From Acidimicrobiales bacterium (GTDB taxonomy: Bacteria > Actinomycetota > Acidimicrobiia > Acidimicrobiales > SZUA-35), in NCBI GenBank assembly GCA_041394265.1, contig JAWKIO010000005.1, positions 2,294,001 through 2,358,000 of the forward strand: a stretch of DNA of 64,000 nt, given 5' to 3'. Below are positions 8,494 through 17,307 of the stretch, in pieces (position 1 is the first letter of the stretch; each line of letters starts with the position of its first letter). The position numbers were made by a program, and so were the translations under genes. The notes beneath the pieces were generated by a model that was not told the DNA's origin, did no database searches, and saw only the letters and a list, made by a program, of their open reading frames with translations.

Positions 8494-9600
8494 ATGCCAA
8501 CATCCAACGCGTCCTCCGGGACGTCATCCAAGCTGCCGATCGTGGTGGCCGGTGTCGCACTGACGGTCGCCGTCGCCGCCGTCGTCGGGCTGTTCGCGCT
8601 CCGTTCGAGTTCGAGCGACGGCGGATCGCTGCAGTCGTTCGCCGAGCCCGCGCCGGAGCCGCCGCCGTCCACGGTGTCCAACGCAGTGGGCGAACCGAGC
8701 GGCGAGCGTTCTGAGGACAGCGAGGATGACGCGGGGTCGGAGGACTCGCCCAGCACGACAACGAGTACGACCGAACGAGTCGACGCTTCGGGCGACCCGA
8801 TCCTCAGCGCCTACGGCGAACTCTGGAGTGTCGGCGAGCAGTTCCTCGGCGGCGACGATCCGGTCGGCATGGTGGCGACGCTGAGCGATCAGGTGGGTGA
8901 CTTCCCGGTGGCCGACGACGCCACCGTCGCGTCGATGAGCCTCGAGGTCGACCGAGAGGAGCGTGATCGGGCGGTGCGGATCCAATACCGCACGTCCGTT
9001 CGCTACTACAGCGGTCAGTCGGTCGACGAGATCGTCGAGCTGTACCGCACGACGACGCCGGCGCTCGACCTGCCGGAGCGAGAGAGCGAACAGGGGACCG
9101 ATGCCGACGGCGACTTCATCACCATCGACTTCGGCAGCTTCAGCGACCATCCCGATCCACAGATCTGGTGGGCGAACCTGTCGGTGGAGGTGCGAACCGA
9201 TGACACCGGCACCTTGGTGCGGATCTACTACACGATCACCAGGACCGAAGCGGCGGTGCCGACGGGATTGCTGGCCGAGGCCGAAGCCGGGCTTCCGCTC
9301 GCCGACGGCTACGAGAACACGAGCGTGAGGGTGTCGCTCTTCGCGGGCGATCCCTACGTCCAGCCCGTGAGGTTCAGCGCCGACCTCACGGCGACCGCCA
9401 CCCTCGCGTCGGCGACGAGCGATGAGGCCGCCGAGCTGTCCCGTCTTGCCGATCTCGCCGTCGCCACCGGGAACTGGCAGCTCGACGAGCAGACCGATTC
9501 CGGCGTGTGGCTGGACCATGCCGTCGACGACGACATTCGCAACTATCTGACCCTGTATCTCACCGACTCGGAGAGCGTCGCCCGGTACGCCTATTCATGA
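8494..9600 (+). CDS. Membrane-anchored protein of unknown function
   Basis: 368 residues with GAGGGGAGGG as a strong ribosome-binding site. Residues 14-36 form one transmembrane helix (LPIVVAGVALTVAVAAVVGL). Residues about 45-105 are a low-complexity acidic and Thr/Ser-rich linker. The rest (about 105-368) is a soluble alpha/beta domain presumably outside the membrane. I do not recognise the domain. It repeats a beta motif twice (VRIQYRTSVRYYSGQS and VRIYYTITRTEAAVPTG), which suggests two related halves. The 3' end overlaps cbiB tail-to-tail by 6 nt. Confidence 0.7.
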   Translation: MPTSNASSGTSSKLPIVVAGVALTVAVAAVVGLFALRSSSSDGGSLQSFAEPAPEPPPSTVSNAVGEPSGERSEDSEDDAGSEDSPSTTTSTTERVDASGDPILSAYGELWSVGEQFLGGDDPVGMVATLSDQVGDFPVADDATVASMSLEVDREERDRAVRIQYRTSVRYYSGQSVDEIVELYRTTTPALDLPERESEQGTDADGDFITIDFGSFSDHPDPQIWWANLSVEVRTDDTGTLVRIYYTITRTEAAVPTGLLAEAEAGLPLADGYENTSVRVSLFAGDPYVQPVRFSADLTATATLASATSDEAAELSRLADLAVATGNWQLDEQTDSGVWLDHAVDDDIRNYLTLYLTDSESVARYAYS

Positions 9601-10524
9601 TCGACCGTGAAGCGCCCGGGTGACGCCGATCACCAGCAGCGCCGTGGTCATCACCAGTTCGACATGACCGGCAAGGCGGGTGGCGTCGAAGATGTCCGCT
9701 GGCACCGGTCGGTCGCCATCGCCGAGCAGAGGCCGCTCTTCGAGGCGATCGCCGTACCGGAGCGGCCCGCCGAGCTGGCGGTCGAGTGCGGCAGCCATCG
9801 CGGACTCGGCAACCCCGGCGTTGGGCGAGGGGTGTGCCGCTGCATCGCGCCGGATGATCCGGTGCAGCGAGCGTGCACGGGTTGGCGTCACCATTGCCAA
9901 CAGCACAGCAAAGCACCGCGCCGGCGCATAGTTCGCCACGTCGTCGAGCCGTGCTGCGACGGTGCCGAACCGCGCGTACCGGGTCGATCGATGACCGACC
10001 ATGGCATCCATGGTGTTGATGGCTCGGTAGGCGCAGGCCCCGGGAGCGCCGGCGAGCAGGGCCCAGAAGACGGGCGCCACCACGGCGTCGACGCTGTTCT
10101 CCGCGACGGACTCGATCACGGCGGCCGCGACACCCGAGGCGTCCAGTTGGCTCGGGTCCCGGCCAACGAGGGAGGGGAGTTCGGCCCGTGCGGCGTCGAG
10201 CCCGCCGGTGACGGCAGCTGCGCCGATCTGGTCGGCGACTCGCCGCAACTCTCGGCCGGCGGCGCCGACGCAAACGGCAAGCGTCGTGGATCGCACCGTA
10301 CAACCGGCGGCGATGCCGAGTGTGACGCCTGCTGCGGCGTAGGCGGCGCCGCGCCAACGCGGATGCGAGTCCGATGGCGGCGCGTGATCCCCTGGCGGCC
10401 AGAGACGGTGCTCGACCCGCTGCATGACGGTGCCGAACCAGGCGACAGGATGGACCGAGTTCGGAGGCTCGCCAACGATCCGGTCGAGGAGCAGGCCGGT
10501 TCCCACGGCGAGGCATCGGTTCAC
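9595..10524 (-). CDS. cbiB: Adenosylcobinamide-phosphate synthase (CbiB/CobD)
   Basis: 309 residues. An integral membrane enzyme that joins adenosylcobyric acid to aminopropanol (or its phosphate) in the late steps of B12 synthesis. Family signatures are RIVGEPPNSVHPVAWFG at the N-terminus, AVIESVAENSVDAVVAPVFW in the middle and AYRAINTMDAMVGHRS just after it. Several hydrophobic segments are present as expected. It is the last gene of a four-gene minus-strand cobalamin operon and overlaps cbiZ by 4 nt. Confidence 0.93.
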   Translation of the reverse strand: MNRCLAVGTGLLLDRIVGEPPNSVHPVAWFGTVMQRVEHRLWPPGDHAPPSDSHPRWRGAAYAAAGVTLGIAAGCTVRSTTLAVCVGAAGRELRRVADQIGAAAVTGGLDAARAELPSLVGRDPSQLDASGVAAAVIESVAENSVDAVVAPVFWALLAGAPGACAYRAINTMDAMVGHRSTRYARFGTVAARLDDVANYAPARCFAVLLAMVTPTRARSLHRIIRRDAAAHPSPNAGVAESAMAAALDRQLGGPLRYGDRLEERPLLGDGDRPVPADIFDATRLAGHVELVMTTALLVIGVTRALHGRS

Positions 10525-11165
10525 TGCAGTCGCTCCAAGGGCGAGGCAGCGGCGATGACGCCCTTGGTCACGGCATCGTGCACGGCGAGAGCCACGTGCG
10601 ACCCCCAGACCGAGCGGGGGCCGGCGAAGTCCTCGGTCGGACCGGATTCACTCCAGATCACCACGATGGCGTCGCTCGCCGTGCCCGTGCCGGGTACGCC
10701 GGCCTCGAATAGCGCCTGCGTCTTGGCCTCGGTCGCAGTGATCACCACATTGACCGCAGCCGATTCGCTCAGCGCCACGGGCACCTCGATGACGAGGTTG
10801 ATCGTCCCCGGTGACCATGGGGTGTAGCCACCGTCCGGGTCCGCCGCCCAGGTCGGCTTCGAGATCCCGACGGTGGCGTCGACCGTGACGCCCTCGCGCT
10901 CAGAACGTTGCGCCATGCGGACGTCGGCGGCGGTCAGCAGGGTGACGCCTTCGCCCGAGAGGGCCAGTTCGTCAGCGATCTCCTGGGCATGGACCGCCAG
11001 ATCAGTCCGGGCGTAGTCGATGGGGACGCCGATGTTGAGCAACCACGACGCGAACCTGTGCCCGCCGCCGACCGGCGCCGATGACAGGACCGGGCGAGGC
11101 GTCGGCCACTGCCACACCATCACACCGGTCTGATCGCCGATCGGGTGACGGTGCGGGCTCACCAT
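10521..11165 (-). CDS. cbiZ: Adenosylcobinamide amidohydrolase CbiZ
   Basis: 214 residues with the CbiZ (former DUF105) pattern: RPVLSSAPVGGGHRFASWLLN near the N-terminus, GVTLLTAADVRMAQ, GTINLVIEVPVALSESAAVN, and TATEAKTQALFEAG with GTASDAIVV. CbiZ removes the nucleotide-loop aminopropanol arm from salvaged cobamides, giving cobyric acid for rebuilding with another lower ligand. Its place between cobQ and cbiB fits: CbiB uses the product of CbiZ or CobQ. Best known in archaea and some bacteria, it implies that this organism remodels scavenged corrinoids. It overlaps cobQ by 7 nt. Confidence 0.85.
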   Translation of the reverse strand: MVSPHRHPIGDQTGVMVWQWPTPRPVLSSAPVGGGHRFASWLLNIGVPIDYARTDLAVHAQEIADELALSGEGVTLLTAADVRMAQRSEREGVTVDATVGISKPTWAADPDGGYTPWSPGTINLVIEVPVALSESAAVNVVITATEAKTQALFEAGVPGTGTASDAIVVIWSESGPTEDFAGPRSVWGSHVALAVHDAVTKGVIAAASPLERLQ

Positions 11166-12643
11166 CCTGTACCCGGTCCGGCGTCGCGTCCGATGGCGAT
11201 GAGTCGATCAAGGTCGAGGTGTTGTTCGGCCCAGTCGGCGAGCGTGTCGTGGTAGTGGTCGAGCTGGTCGGCCCACGCCTGCGGATGCGGTGAGAACGAG
11301 CGCCCGTGTCGCTCGGCGACCGTGCCGAGGAACGCACGGCGGAAGTCGTTGGCGTCGAACAGCCCGTGCAGACTCGTCCCCATGCGACGACCGTCGGGCG
11401 ACACTGCGCCCTCGGGTTCGACGGTTGCGCCGTCGAACCAGGGCACCTTGCCGGCCGACGGTCGACCGAACCGGATGTCGTAGCCGCACACCTCATGATC
11501 GCCGGCAGTGGCCACACGCTGCCGCACCAGCTTGGGGTGCTCGAACGTCGTCTCGACATCGAGCATCCCGAGTCCGGCGACCGTTCCCGAACCCGACTCG
11601 ACGTCGTCGTGGATCATGCGACCCATCATCTGGAAGCCGGCACAGATGCCGACGACCGTCGCCGGCGTGGTCGCGATTGCTCGATCGAAGCCGGTCTGGC
11701 GAAGCCAGGCGAGGTCGGCGACGGTTGCTCGACTGCCGGGCAGGATGATCAGATCAGCGGTCGCCACTTCGTCGGCGTGTGTCGTCCAGCGAAAAGCCAC
11801 GTCGGGTTCGACGACGAGTGGATCGACATCGGACGGATTGGCGAGGTGCGGCAGGCGGATGGCAACGACTCGCAACGGGCGTTCCGACGGGTGTTCGGCG
11901 TCGAGGTCGGGTCGGATGTCGAGCGAGTCCTCGACGCCGAGCATGCGCAGTCGACCGAGGTGGGGGAGCGTTCCGAGGTAGGGAACACCCGTGCGTTCCT
12001 CGAGTGCCGCGATACCCGGCGACAGCAGGCTGGGATCGCCGCGGAACTGGTTGAACACGATGCCGCGGATCGTGGAGCGCAGCTCGGGTGGTAGGAGGTC
12101 GACCGTGCCGTGCGCCGAGGCAAAGGCCCCGCCTCGTTCGATGTCGACGACGAGCACGGCGGGTAGTTCGGCGGCACGGGCCAGCGGCAGGTTCACGAGG
12201 TCGCGGTCGAGGAGGTTGATCTCCGCCGCCCCGCCCGCTCCCTCGGCAACGACCCACTCGTGATCGTCACGAAGTGATCCGAGCGCCTCGAGCACCGTGT
12301 CCCGCAAGCCGGCAGTGATCTTGCCGTAGTCGGCGGCATCGGTGACCGAGATCTCCTCGCCCATCACGACGAGATGGCTGCGAAGCTCCGACGCCGGCTT
12401 GAGGAGAATCGGGTTCATTCGTCGTTCGATCGGCACGCCCGCTGCCAGCGCCTGCATGGCCTGAGCCCGCCCGACCTCGCCACCGTCGGCCGTGACCGCA
12501 GCGTGGTTCGACATGTTCTGGGCTTTGAACGGAGCGACCCGTCGTCCCGTTCGGGCGAGCGAACGGCACAGCGCCGCGGTCAGCGTGGACTTGCCGGCCC
12601 CGCTGGTCGCGCCGACGACCATCAATCCTCCCCGGTCGCTCAT
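11159..12643 (-). CDS. cobQ: Cobyric acid synthase CobQ
   Basis: 494 residues. Amidates the b, d, e and g side chains of adenosylcobyrinic a,c-diamide using glutamine and ATP. The N-terminal dethiobiotin-synthetase-like P-loop is VVGATSGAGKST, then FKAQNMSNHA and the Mg-binding EGAGGAAEINL. The C-terminal class-I glutamine amidotransferase has the nucleophile in VGICAGFQMMG and the histidine in MGTSLHGLFD. The start at 12643 overlaps the upstream cobC-like gene by 4 nt (ATGA). A longer in-frame extension to 13120 is antisense to no gene but lies within that neighbour and is not used. Confidence 0.93.
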   Translation of the reverse strand: MSDRGGLMVVGATSGAGKSTLTAALCRSLARTGRRVAPFKAQNMSNHAAVTADGGEVGRAQAMQALAAGVPIERRMNPILLKPASELRSHLVVMGEEISVTDAADYGKITAGLRDTVLEALGSLRDDHEWVVAEGAGGAAEINLLDRDLVNLPLARAAELPAVLVVDIERGGAFASAHGTVDLLPPELRSTIRGIVFNQFRGDPSLLSPGIAALEERTGVPYLGTLPHLGRLRMLGVEDSLDIRPDLDAEHPSERPLRVVAIRLPHLANPSDVDPLVVEPDVAFRWTTHADEVATADLIILPGSRATVADLAWLRQTGFDRAIATTPATVVGICAGFQMMGRMIHDDVESGSGTVAGLGMLDVETTFEHPKLVRQRVATAGDHEVCGYDIRFGRPSAGKVPWFDGATVEPEGAVSPDGRRMGTSLHGLFDANDFRRAFLGTVAERHGRSFSPHPQAWADQLDHYHDTLADWAEQHLDLDRLIAIGRDAGPGTGW

Positions 12644-13566
12644 TGTCCCAGCATCCGATCGAGAGCGTCGGCCAATCGTCGGCGCCCTGCGTCGTCGGTG
12701 ACGGCGACCCGAACGATCCCTGGCAGGCCGAAGTTGGTGCAATCCCGAACGACGATGCGCTCGGGAACAAGCCGCTCCCGTAGACCGGGGGCCTCGACCA
12801 GCACCCAGGGAGCGTCCGCGACGGCCACGCCGAAGCCGCGCTCGGTGAACAGGTCGGCGAGCGCAGCGCGCGCCGTGGCGATGGCGCCCGCCCAATCGTC
12901 CAGCTTGGCCTGCGCCAACAAGTGCGGGAGCACCGCGAGCGCGATCGAGCTGACCGACCAGTGCGGCTGCACGGCAGCAAAACGGTTCACGTCGTCGTCG
13001 ATCACGTAGCCGAGCCTCAGGCCCGGGCAAGCGAACAGCTTGGTGAGTGAACCCACCACGGTGCCCGGGCGGGTGCCGGTCCACCGACCCGTCGCCATGG
13101 CAAAGAACGCTTCGTCCCACACGTCGGCCGCTTCGTCGGGAGCCGCCAACGATCCGCTCGGGCTGTGCGGGTCGCTCCGCCAGAGCGGGCCGGTCGCCGA
13201 GCGCGGATGAAGGGCGAACTCCGGTTCCGAGCGCACACGGCCTCCGACGACCCGGGCAACGAGCGAGATCGCCTCAGCTCCTCCGTTCGTCAGCAGGAGG
13301 CGTTCGGACTCGATGCCGATGGCCTCGGCCAGTTGCTCGGTCGCCCGACGCGGATCGGGGTAGTGGCTCAGCGCTCCGAGCTTGGACGCCGCGATGGCCG
13401 CCACGTCCGGAGCGAAGGGATTCAGCGTCTGTGACAGGTCGAGCACGTCGGCCGGCGAGCAACCCAGTGCCGCCGCGATCGCCGGCCCGTCCCCGCCGTG
13501 ACGACCGGCGATGGGAATGACGGGCGTCTCGGGCACCGGGCGAAGCGTAAGCGCCGGTGTCGCCAT
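12640..13566 (-). CDS. cobC: Threonine-phosphate decarboxylase-like PLP enzyme (CobC/CobD)
   Basis: 308 residues from the ATG at 13566 (an upstream in-frame ATG at 13608 is possible). It makes the aminopropanol phosphate arm of cobalamin from L-threonine phosphate. GRHGGDGPAIAAALGC and VLDLSQTLNPFAPD are the typical CobD start; YPDPRRATEQLAEAIG and LLTNGGAEAISLVAR follow. The PLP lysine is in SLTKLFACPGLRLGYV. It is somewhat shorter than the usual 330-370 residues. It is the first gene of the operon with cobQ, cbiZ and cbiB, which supports this assignment over a generic aminotransferase. Confidence 0.87.
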   Translation of the reverse strand: MATPALTLRPVPETPVIPIAGRHGGDGPAIAAALGCSPADVLDLSQTLNPFAPDVAAIAASKLGALSHYPDPRRATEQLAEAIGIESERLLLTNGGAEAISLVARVVGGRVRSEPEFALHPRSATGPLWRSDPHSPSGSLAAPDEAADVWDEAFFAMATGRWTGTRPGTVVGSLTKLFACPGLRLGYVIDDDVNRFAAVQPHWSVSSIALAVLPHLLAQAKLDDWAGAIATARAALADLFTERGFGVAVADAPWVLVEAPGLRERLVPERIVVRDCTNFGLPGIVRVAVTDDAGRRRLADALDRMLGQ

Positions 13567-13630
13567 GTCCTCGCCAGGGCACCGATGCCGTGACCGGGCG
13601 TTTCCCATGACCTGGTGAGGGTCGGTGTTC

Positions 13631-13636
13631 TACGCT
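13631..13636 (+). promoter_or_regulatory. -10 element TACGCT with short leader
   Basis: TACGCT about 33 nt before the ATG at 13669. Unlike the leaderless genes, this mRNA would have a leader carrying the strong ribosome-binding site AGGAGGGA. Confidence 0.45.
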
Positions 13637-13668
13637 CGGGGGGCTTCACGTCACAGCAGGAGGGAACC

Positions 13669-14100
13669 ATGCGACGAGAACTGGTAGCAACCGTGTCCGA
13701 ACGCGCCGTCATCATTGCGAATCGGCCGATGTATCTGAGCATCGCGGCGGCGACGATGGTGTGTCTCGGTGGCGCCGGGTATGCGATCGCCGAGCGGCAG
13801 GGCCCGATCACGTCGCTGTGGTGGGCGGTCGTGACCGCGTCGACCGTCGGCTACGGCGATGCCTACCCCGAGACGACGTTCGGGCGTGGGGTCGCCACGG
13901 TGCTCATCATCAGCATGGTGACGGTGGTGATCCCGATGATCACGGCGTCGTTCACCTCAAAACTGATCGTCGATCGTGATGTCTTCACCCACGAGGAGCA
14001 GGAGCAGATCAAGGAGGCGCTCAAGCTCATCGTCGACCGGCTCGACACGGTGGATGCAGTCGAGGGCACCTCGTATCCGACCAGTGGTCCGCAGGGATGA
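13669..14100 (+). CDS. Two-TM potassium channel family protein
   Basis: 143 residues from the ATG at 13669, placed by AGGAGGGAacc directly upstream. Two transmembrane helices (about 22-42 and 78-100) flank a pore loop with the selectivity filter TVGYGD at 59-64. This is the KcsA-type minimal pore. The tail (about 103-143) is a charged amphipathic helix (FTHEEQEQIKEALKLIVDRL), probably a tetramerising coiled coil. No RCK or cyclic-nucleotide domain is present. The stop is adjacent to the next gene's GTG (1-nt gap), so the two are probably cotranscribed. Confidence 0.88.
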   Translation: MRRELVATVSERAVIIANRPMYLSIAAATMVCLGGAGYAIAERQGPITSLWWAVVTASTVGYGDAYPETTFGRGVATVLIISMVTVVIPMITASFTSKLIVDRDVFTHEEQEQIKEALKLIVDRLDTVDAVEGTSYPTSGPQG

Positions 14101-14101
14101 G

Positions 14102-14941
14102 GTGAGCGTGTCCGTCGCCCGTGCGTTCTGGCAGCGGTTCGAGACGCTCCACGCCGTCACCTACTTCGCTCCAGAATCGATCGCCGCGGCGAAAGACGCC
14201 GGATTGAAGGGCTTCTGGATGGGCTACTTCGGCTTCCGCGCCGCTCCGCTCGGATCCGTGGCGCCAGGCGCCGTCGAGGCCGCCTTCGCGAACTTCGCCC
14301 CCGCGATGGTGCGGCGGTCGCTTCCCGACGCCTGGGCGCTGGTGTCGCCCGAGGACCTTCTCGCCACTCGGGCCGAGAGCGCGGCGCGGGCGCTGCGCCG
14401 CGTCGCCCCCGATGTCGAGCGTGTCGCGGTCGAGCTGAACGACGAGTTGCGTTCACTTTCGATGCAGGCCTCGGTCCTCGGCCGCCCGATGTACGCCGCC
14501 AACCGGTCGGTCGGAGTGTTCGACGACCCGGTCCAGGAGCTGTGGCAGCAGTGCACCACGCTGCGCGAACAGCGGGGCGACGGGCACGTGGCCGCGCTGG
14601 CAGTCCATGCCGTCGATGGCGTCGAGGCCCATCACCTGCTCGCGGCCGGCACCGGCATCGACCCCGAGACGTTCTTCGCCAACCGAGGATGGACCGCCGA
14701 TGAGCGTGACGCAGGGCGAGTGCGCCTGGTCGACCGGGGGCTGCTGTCGTCGCCGGGCGCGCTCACCGCAGCGGGAGCAGAACTGCGTTCTTCGATCGAG
14801 TCGCTGACCGACGAACTTGCCGTTGCTGCGCCCTTGTCGCTCGTGGAACGTCTCGACGGGGTCGCTCGCTCGGTGGTCGCATCGGGTGTGTTGCCCTTCC
14901 CGAACCCGATGGGTCTCCCCGCGGTCGACGCTCAGGTCTGA
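14102..14941 (+). CDS. SCO6745 family protein
   Basis: 279 residues from the GTG at 14102 (GTG 14108 also possible). It carries the SCO6745-family pattern: FWQRFETLHAVTYFAPES, GFWMGYFGFRAAPLGSV, the central HVAALAVHAVDGVEAHHLLA and a winged-helix-like end (RLVDRGLLSSPGALTAAGAE). The family is actinobacterial and uncharacterised; the C-terminus resembles a MarR-like DNA-binding fold, but DNA binding is not shown. It is coupled to the potassium channel gene. The 3' end overlaps the convergent LOG gene by 10 nt. Confidence 0.8.
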   Translation: MSVSVARAFWQRFETLHAVTYFAPESIAAAKDAGLKGFWMGYFGFRAAPLGSVAPGAVEAAFANFAPAMVRRSLPDAWALVSPEDLLATRAESAARALRRVAPDVERVAVELNDELRSLSMQASVLGRPMYAANRSVGVFDDPVQELWQQCTTLREQRGDGHVAALAVHAVDGVEAHHLLAAGTGIDPETFFANRGWTADERDAGRVRLVDRGLLSSPGALTAAGAELRSSIESLTDELAVAAPLSLVERLDGVARSVVASGVLPFPNPMGLPAVDAQV

Positions 14942-15564
14942 TCGAGGTCGAGCCACTTGGTCTCGGTTTGTGGCGTGGCCGTTCGCATTGCCTCGAGCAG
15001 CGAGACCGGGTCGGGCCGATCGATCAGCAGCTCCCGATTGGCCGGCTTGAGCAGCCGATCGTCGACGGACCGCTGCAGCCACGCCAGCAGCGCGTCGTAG
15101 TAGCCGTCGACGTTCAGGATGCCGATCGGCTTGGCGTGGATACCGATCTGCGCCCAGGTGGCGACCTCGGCCAATTCCTCGAGCGTGCCGAGGCCGCCCG
15201 GCAGCGCAATGAAGCCATCGGCGCGCTCGAACATCGTCAGCTTGCGTTCGTGCATGGACGACACCTCGATCATCGAGGTGAGGTTGGGGTGGCCCACCTC
15301 CCGCGGAAACAGGTCGGTCGGCATGACGCCCGTGACGACTCCGCCACCGTCGAGCACGGTGTCGGCGAGTAGACCCATGAGGCCGACCGCTCCACCGCCG
15401 TAGACGAGCTCGACGCCCTCGGCGGCCATGAGCGACCCGAGAGCCACGGTGGCTGCCGTGATCTGCTCGTTCGATCCGGGGGACGAGGCGCAGTACACGC
15501 AGAGTGTTCGGAAGGGGCCGGGCCCGGTCTCGGTATCGGCGGACGGGCTGGTCGGTTCGGCCAT
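14932..15564 (-). CDS. LOG family protein (TIGR00730 Rossmann fold)
   Basis: 210 residues. LOG proteins are cytokinin riboside 5'-monophosphate phosphoribohydrolases or related nucleotide hydrolases. The signature PGGLGTLEE (within FIALPGGLGTLEELAEVATW) and the arginine-bearing SSMHERKLTMFERADG are both present, as is the N-terminal VYCASSPGSN and YGGGAVGLMG. Homologous actinobacterial enzymes are often misnamed lysine decarboxylase; the HxG/PGGxGT motif argues for phosphoribohydrolase activity. It has a leaderless-type promoter. Confidence 0.88.
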   Translation of the reverse strand: MAEPTSPSADTETGPGPFRTLCVYCASSPGSNEQITAATVALGSLMAAEGVELVYGGGAVGLMGLLADTVLDGGGVVTGVMPTDLFPREVGHPNLTSMIEVSSMHERKLTMFERADGFIALPGGLGTLEELAEVATWAQIGIHAKPIGILNVDGYYDALLAWLQRSVDDRLLKPANRELLIDRPDPVSLLEAMRTATPQTETKWLDLDQT

Positions 15565-15570
15565 CTCGCT

Positions 15571-15576
15571 ACTCTA
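15571..15576 (-). promoter_or_regulatory. -10 element TAGAGT, leaderless
   Basis: Minus-strand TAGAGT, spacer agcgag (6 nt), then the ATG at 15564. Confidence 0.6.
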
Positions 15577-15692
15577 CGAGAGGCGCCGCGCACCCCCTGC
15601 AGGATTTCGCCTTCAAGAGCCAGGCCACCGAGCGGGGAGATCGGTCCTCGTGGTCATCTGTCCGTGGGCTTCTTCCTGAGGGAAGTGGCGGC

Positions 15693-15698
15693 TAACCT
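15693..15698 (+). promoter_or_regulatory. -10 element TAACCT, leaderless
   Basis: TAACCT with an 8-nt spacer (cagcgccc) to the GTG at 15707; no Shine-Dalgarno. Confidence 0.6.
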
Positions 15699-15706
15699 CA
15701 GCGCCC

Positions 15707-17257
15707 GTGACTGACCACCTGTTGGAACAAAAGCTCGCCGACCTGAAGGCACGCAAGGAAGAGGCGCTCAACGCCGGCTCCGAACGGTCGATCCAGCGTC
15801 AGCATGACCAGGGCAAGATGCTGGCCAGGGAGCGGATCGACTACTTCCTCGATCCCGGCTCGTTCAACGAGCTCGACATGCTGGCCCGCACCCGTTCGCC
15901 GGAGGCGACCTCCCGCCCCTACACCGACGGTGTCATCACCGGTTGGGGCACCGTTGATGGTCGCAAGGTCTTCGTGTTCAGTCAGGACTTCACCATCATG
16001 GGCGGCTCGCTCGGCGAAGTGTTCGCCGAGAAGATCCAGAAGGCGATGGACCTCGCCCTCTCGGTCGGAGCGCCGTTCATCGGGCTCAACGACGGCGCCG
16101 GCGCCCGCATCCCCGAGGGTGTCGTCAGCCTCGACGGCTACGGCGGCATCTTCTTCCGGAACGTGAAGGCCTCGGGCGTGATTCCCCAGATCAGCGTCAT
16201 CCTCGGCCCCTGCGCCGGTGGTGCGGTCTACAGCCCGGCCATGACCGACTTCATCTTCATGGTGCGCGAGACCTCGCACATGTTCATCACCGGTCCCGAC
16301 GTCGTGAAGACCGTGACCGGCGAGGAAGTCACGCTCGAAGAGCTCGGCGGCGCCGGGTCGCATTCGTCGAAGTCGGGTGTCGCCAATTTCGTGGCCAACG
16401 ACGAAAAGCAGGTGCTCGACGACGTTCGCTACCTGCTGTCGTTCCTGCCGGCGAACAACCTCGAGAGCCCGCCGCGGGCCGAGCCGACCGACGATCCGGA
16501 TCGTCTGTGTCCCGAACTCGGCGGGCTGATGCCCGACAGCCCCAACATGCCCTACGACATGACCAAGGTGATCACCTCGGTCGTCGACGACGGCGAGTAC
16601 ATGGAGTACCACGCCAACTGGGCCAAGGCCATCACCTGCGGTTTCGCCCGACTCGACGGTCAGCCGGTCGGCATCGTGGCCAATCAGCCGATGATGCTCG
16701 CCGGTGTGCTCGACATCGAGTCCTCGTCGAAGGCCGCCCGCTTCGTCCGCACGTGTGATGCGTTCAACATCCCGATCGTCACCTTCGTCGACGTGCCGGG
16801 GTTCCTCCCCGGTGTCGACCAGGAGTACGGCGGCATCATCCGTCACGGGGCGAAGCTGCTTTACGCCTACTGCGAGGCGACCGTTCCCCGGATCCAGGTC
16901 ATCACCCGCAAGGCCTACGGCGGCGCCTACGTGGTGATGGACTCCAAGAGCATCGGTTCCGACCTGGCGTTCGCCTGGCCGACCGCCGAACTCGCCGTGA
17001 TGGGTCCCGAGGGTGCCACCGACATCGTCTATCGCCGTGAGATCCAGGCGGCCGCCGATCCGGCCGGACGTCGAGCCGAGCTGATCGACGAGTACAAGCA
17101 ACGTTTCGCCAACCCGTGGGTGGCGGCCGAGCGGGGCTACATCGACGACGTGATCGATCCGGCCGAGACCCGCATCAAGCTCATCGCCGGTCTCAACATG
17201 CTGCAATCGAAACGCGAGGAGTTGCCGCAGCGCAAGCACGGGAACGTGCCACTGTGA
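15707..17257 (+). CDS. accD: Acyl-CoA carboxylase carboxyltransferase (beta) subunit
   Basis: 516 residues from a GTG. It transfers carboxyl from carboxybiotin to acetyl- or propionyl-CoA. The full AccD/PccB layout is visible: RERIDYFLDPGSFNELDM, GVITGWGTVDGRKVFVFSQD, the N-terminal CoA/oxyanion site GLNDGAGARIPEGV, LGPCAGGAVYSPAMTDF, the C-terminal FVDVPGFLPGVDQEYGGII and ITRKAYGGAYVVM. Residue Asp in VDVPGFLPG.DQE fits the propionyl-CoA-accepting class, but specificity is not certain. The biotin-carrying alpha subunit is not in the window. The stop overlaps the epsilon subunit by 4 nt (GTGA). Confidence 0.93.
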   Translation: MTDHLLEQKLADLKARKEEALNAGSERSIQRQHDQGKMLARERIDYFLDPGSFNELDMLARTRSPEATSRPYTDGVITGWGTVDGRKVFVFSQDFTIMGGSLGEVFAEKIQKAMDLALSVGAPFIGLNDGAGARIPEGVVSLDGYGGIFFRNVKASGVIPQISVILGPCAGGAVYSPAMTDFIFMVRETSHMFITGPDVVKTVTGEEVTLEELGGAGSHSSKSGVANFVANDEKQVLDDVRYLLSFLPANNLESPPRAEPTDDPDRLCPELGGLMPDSPNMPYDMTKVITSVVDDGEYMEYHANWAKAITCGFARLDGQPVGIVANQPMMLAGVLDIESSSKAARFVRTCDAFNIPIVTFVDVPGFLPGVDQEYGGIIRHGAKLLYAYCEATVPRIQVITRKAYGGAYVVMDSKSIGSDLAFAWPTAELAVMGPEGATDIVYRREIQAAADPAGRRAELIDEYKQRFANPWVAAERGYIDDVIDPAETRIKLIAGLNMLQSKREELPQRKHGNVPL

Positions 17258-17307
17258 GCGCAGCGAGCAGCGGTGGGACGGTGAGCGCAGCGAGCAGCAG
17301 TGGGGGT
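17254..17307 (+). repeat. 27-bp tandem duplication at the epsilon-subunit start
   Basis: gtgagcgcagcgagcagc occurs at 17254 and again at 17281, each followed by a G-rich segment. The period is 27 bp (nine codons), so the duplication keeps frame and adds a second GTG start to the coding sequence. Confidence 0.85.

Noticed and set aside
15698..17239. 513-codon minus-strand open frame over accD
   Set aside because: Mirror of a well-conserved carboxyltransferase; no recognisable domain of its own.
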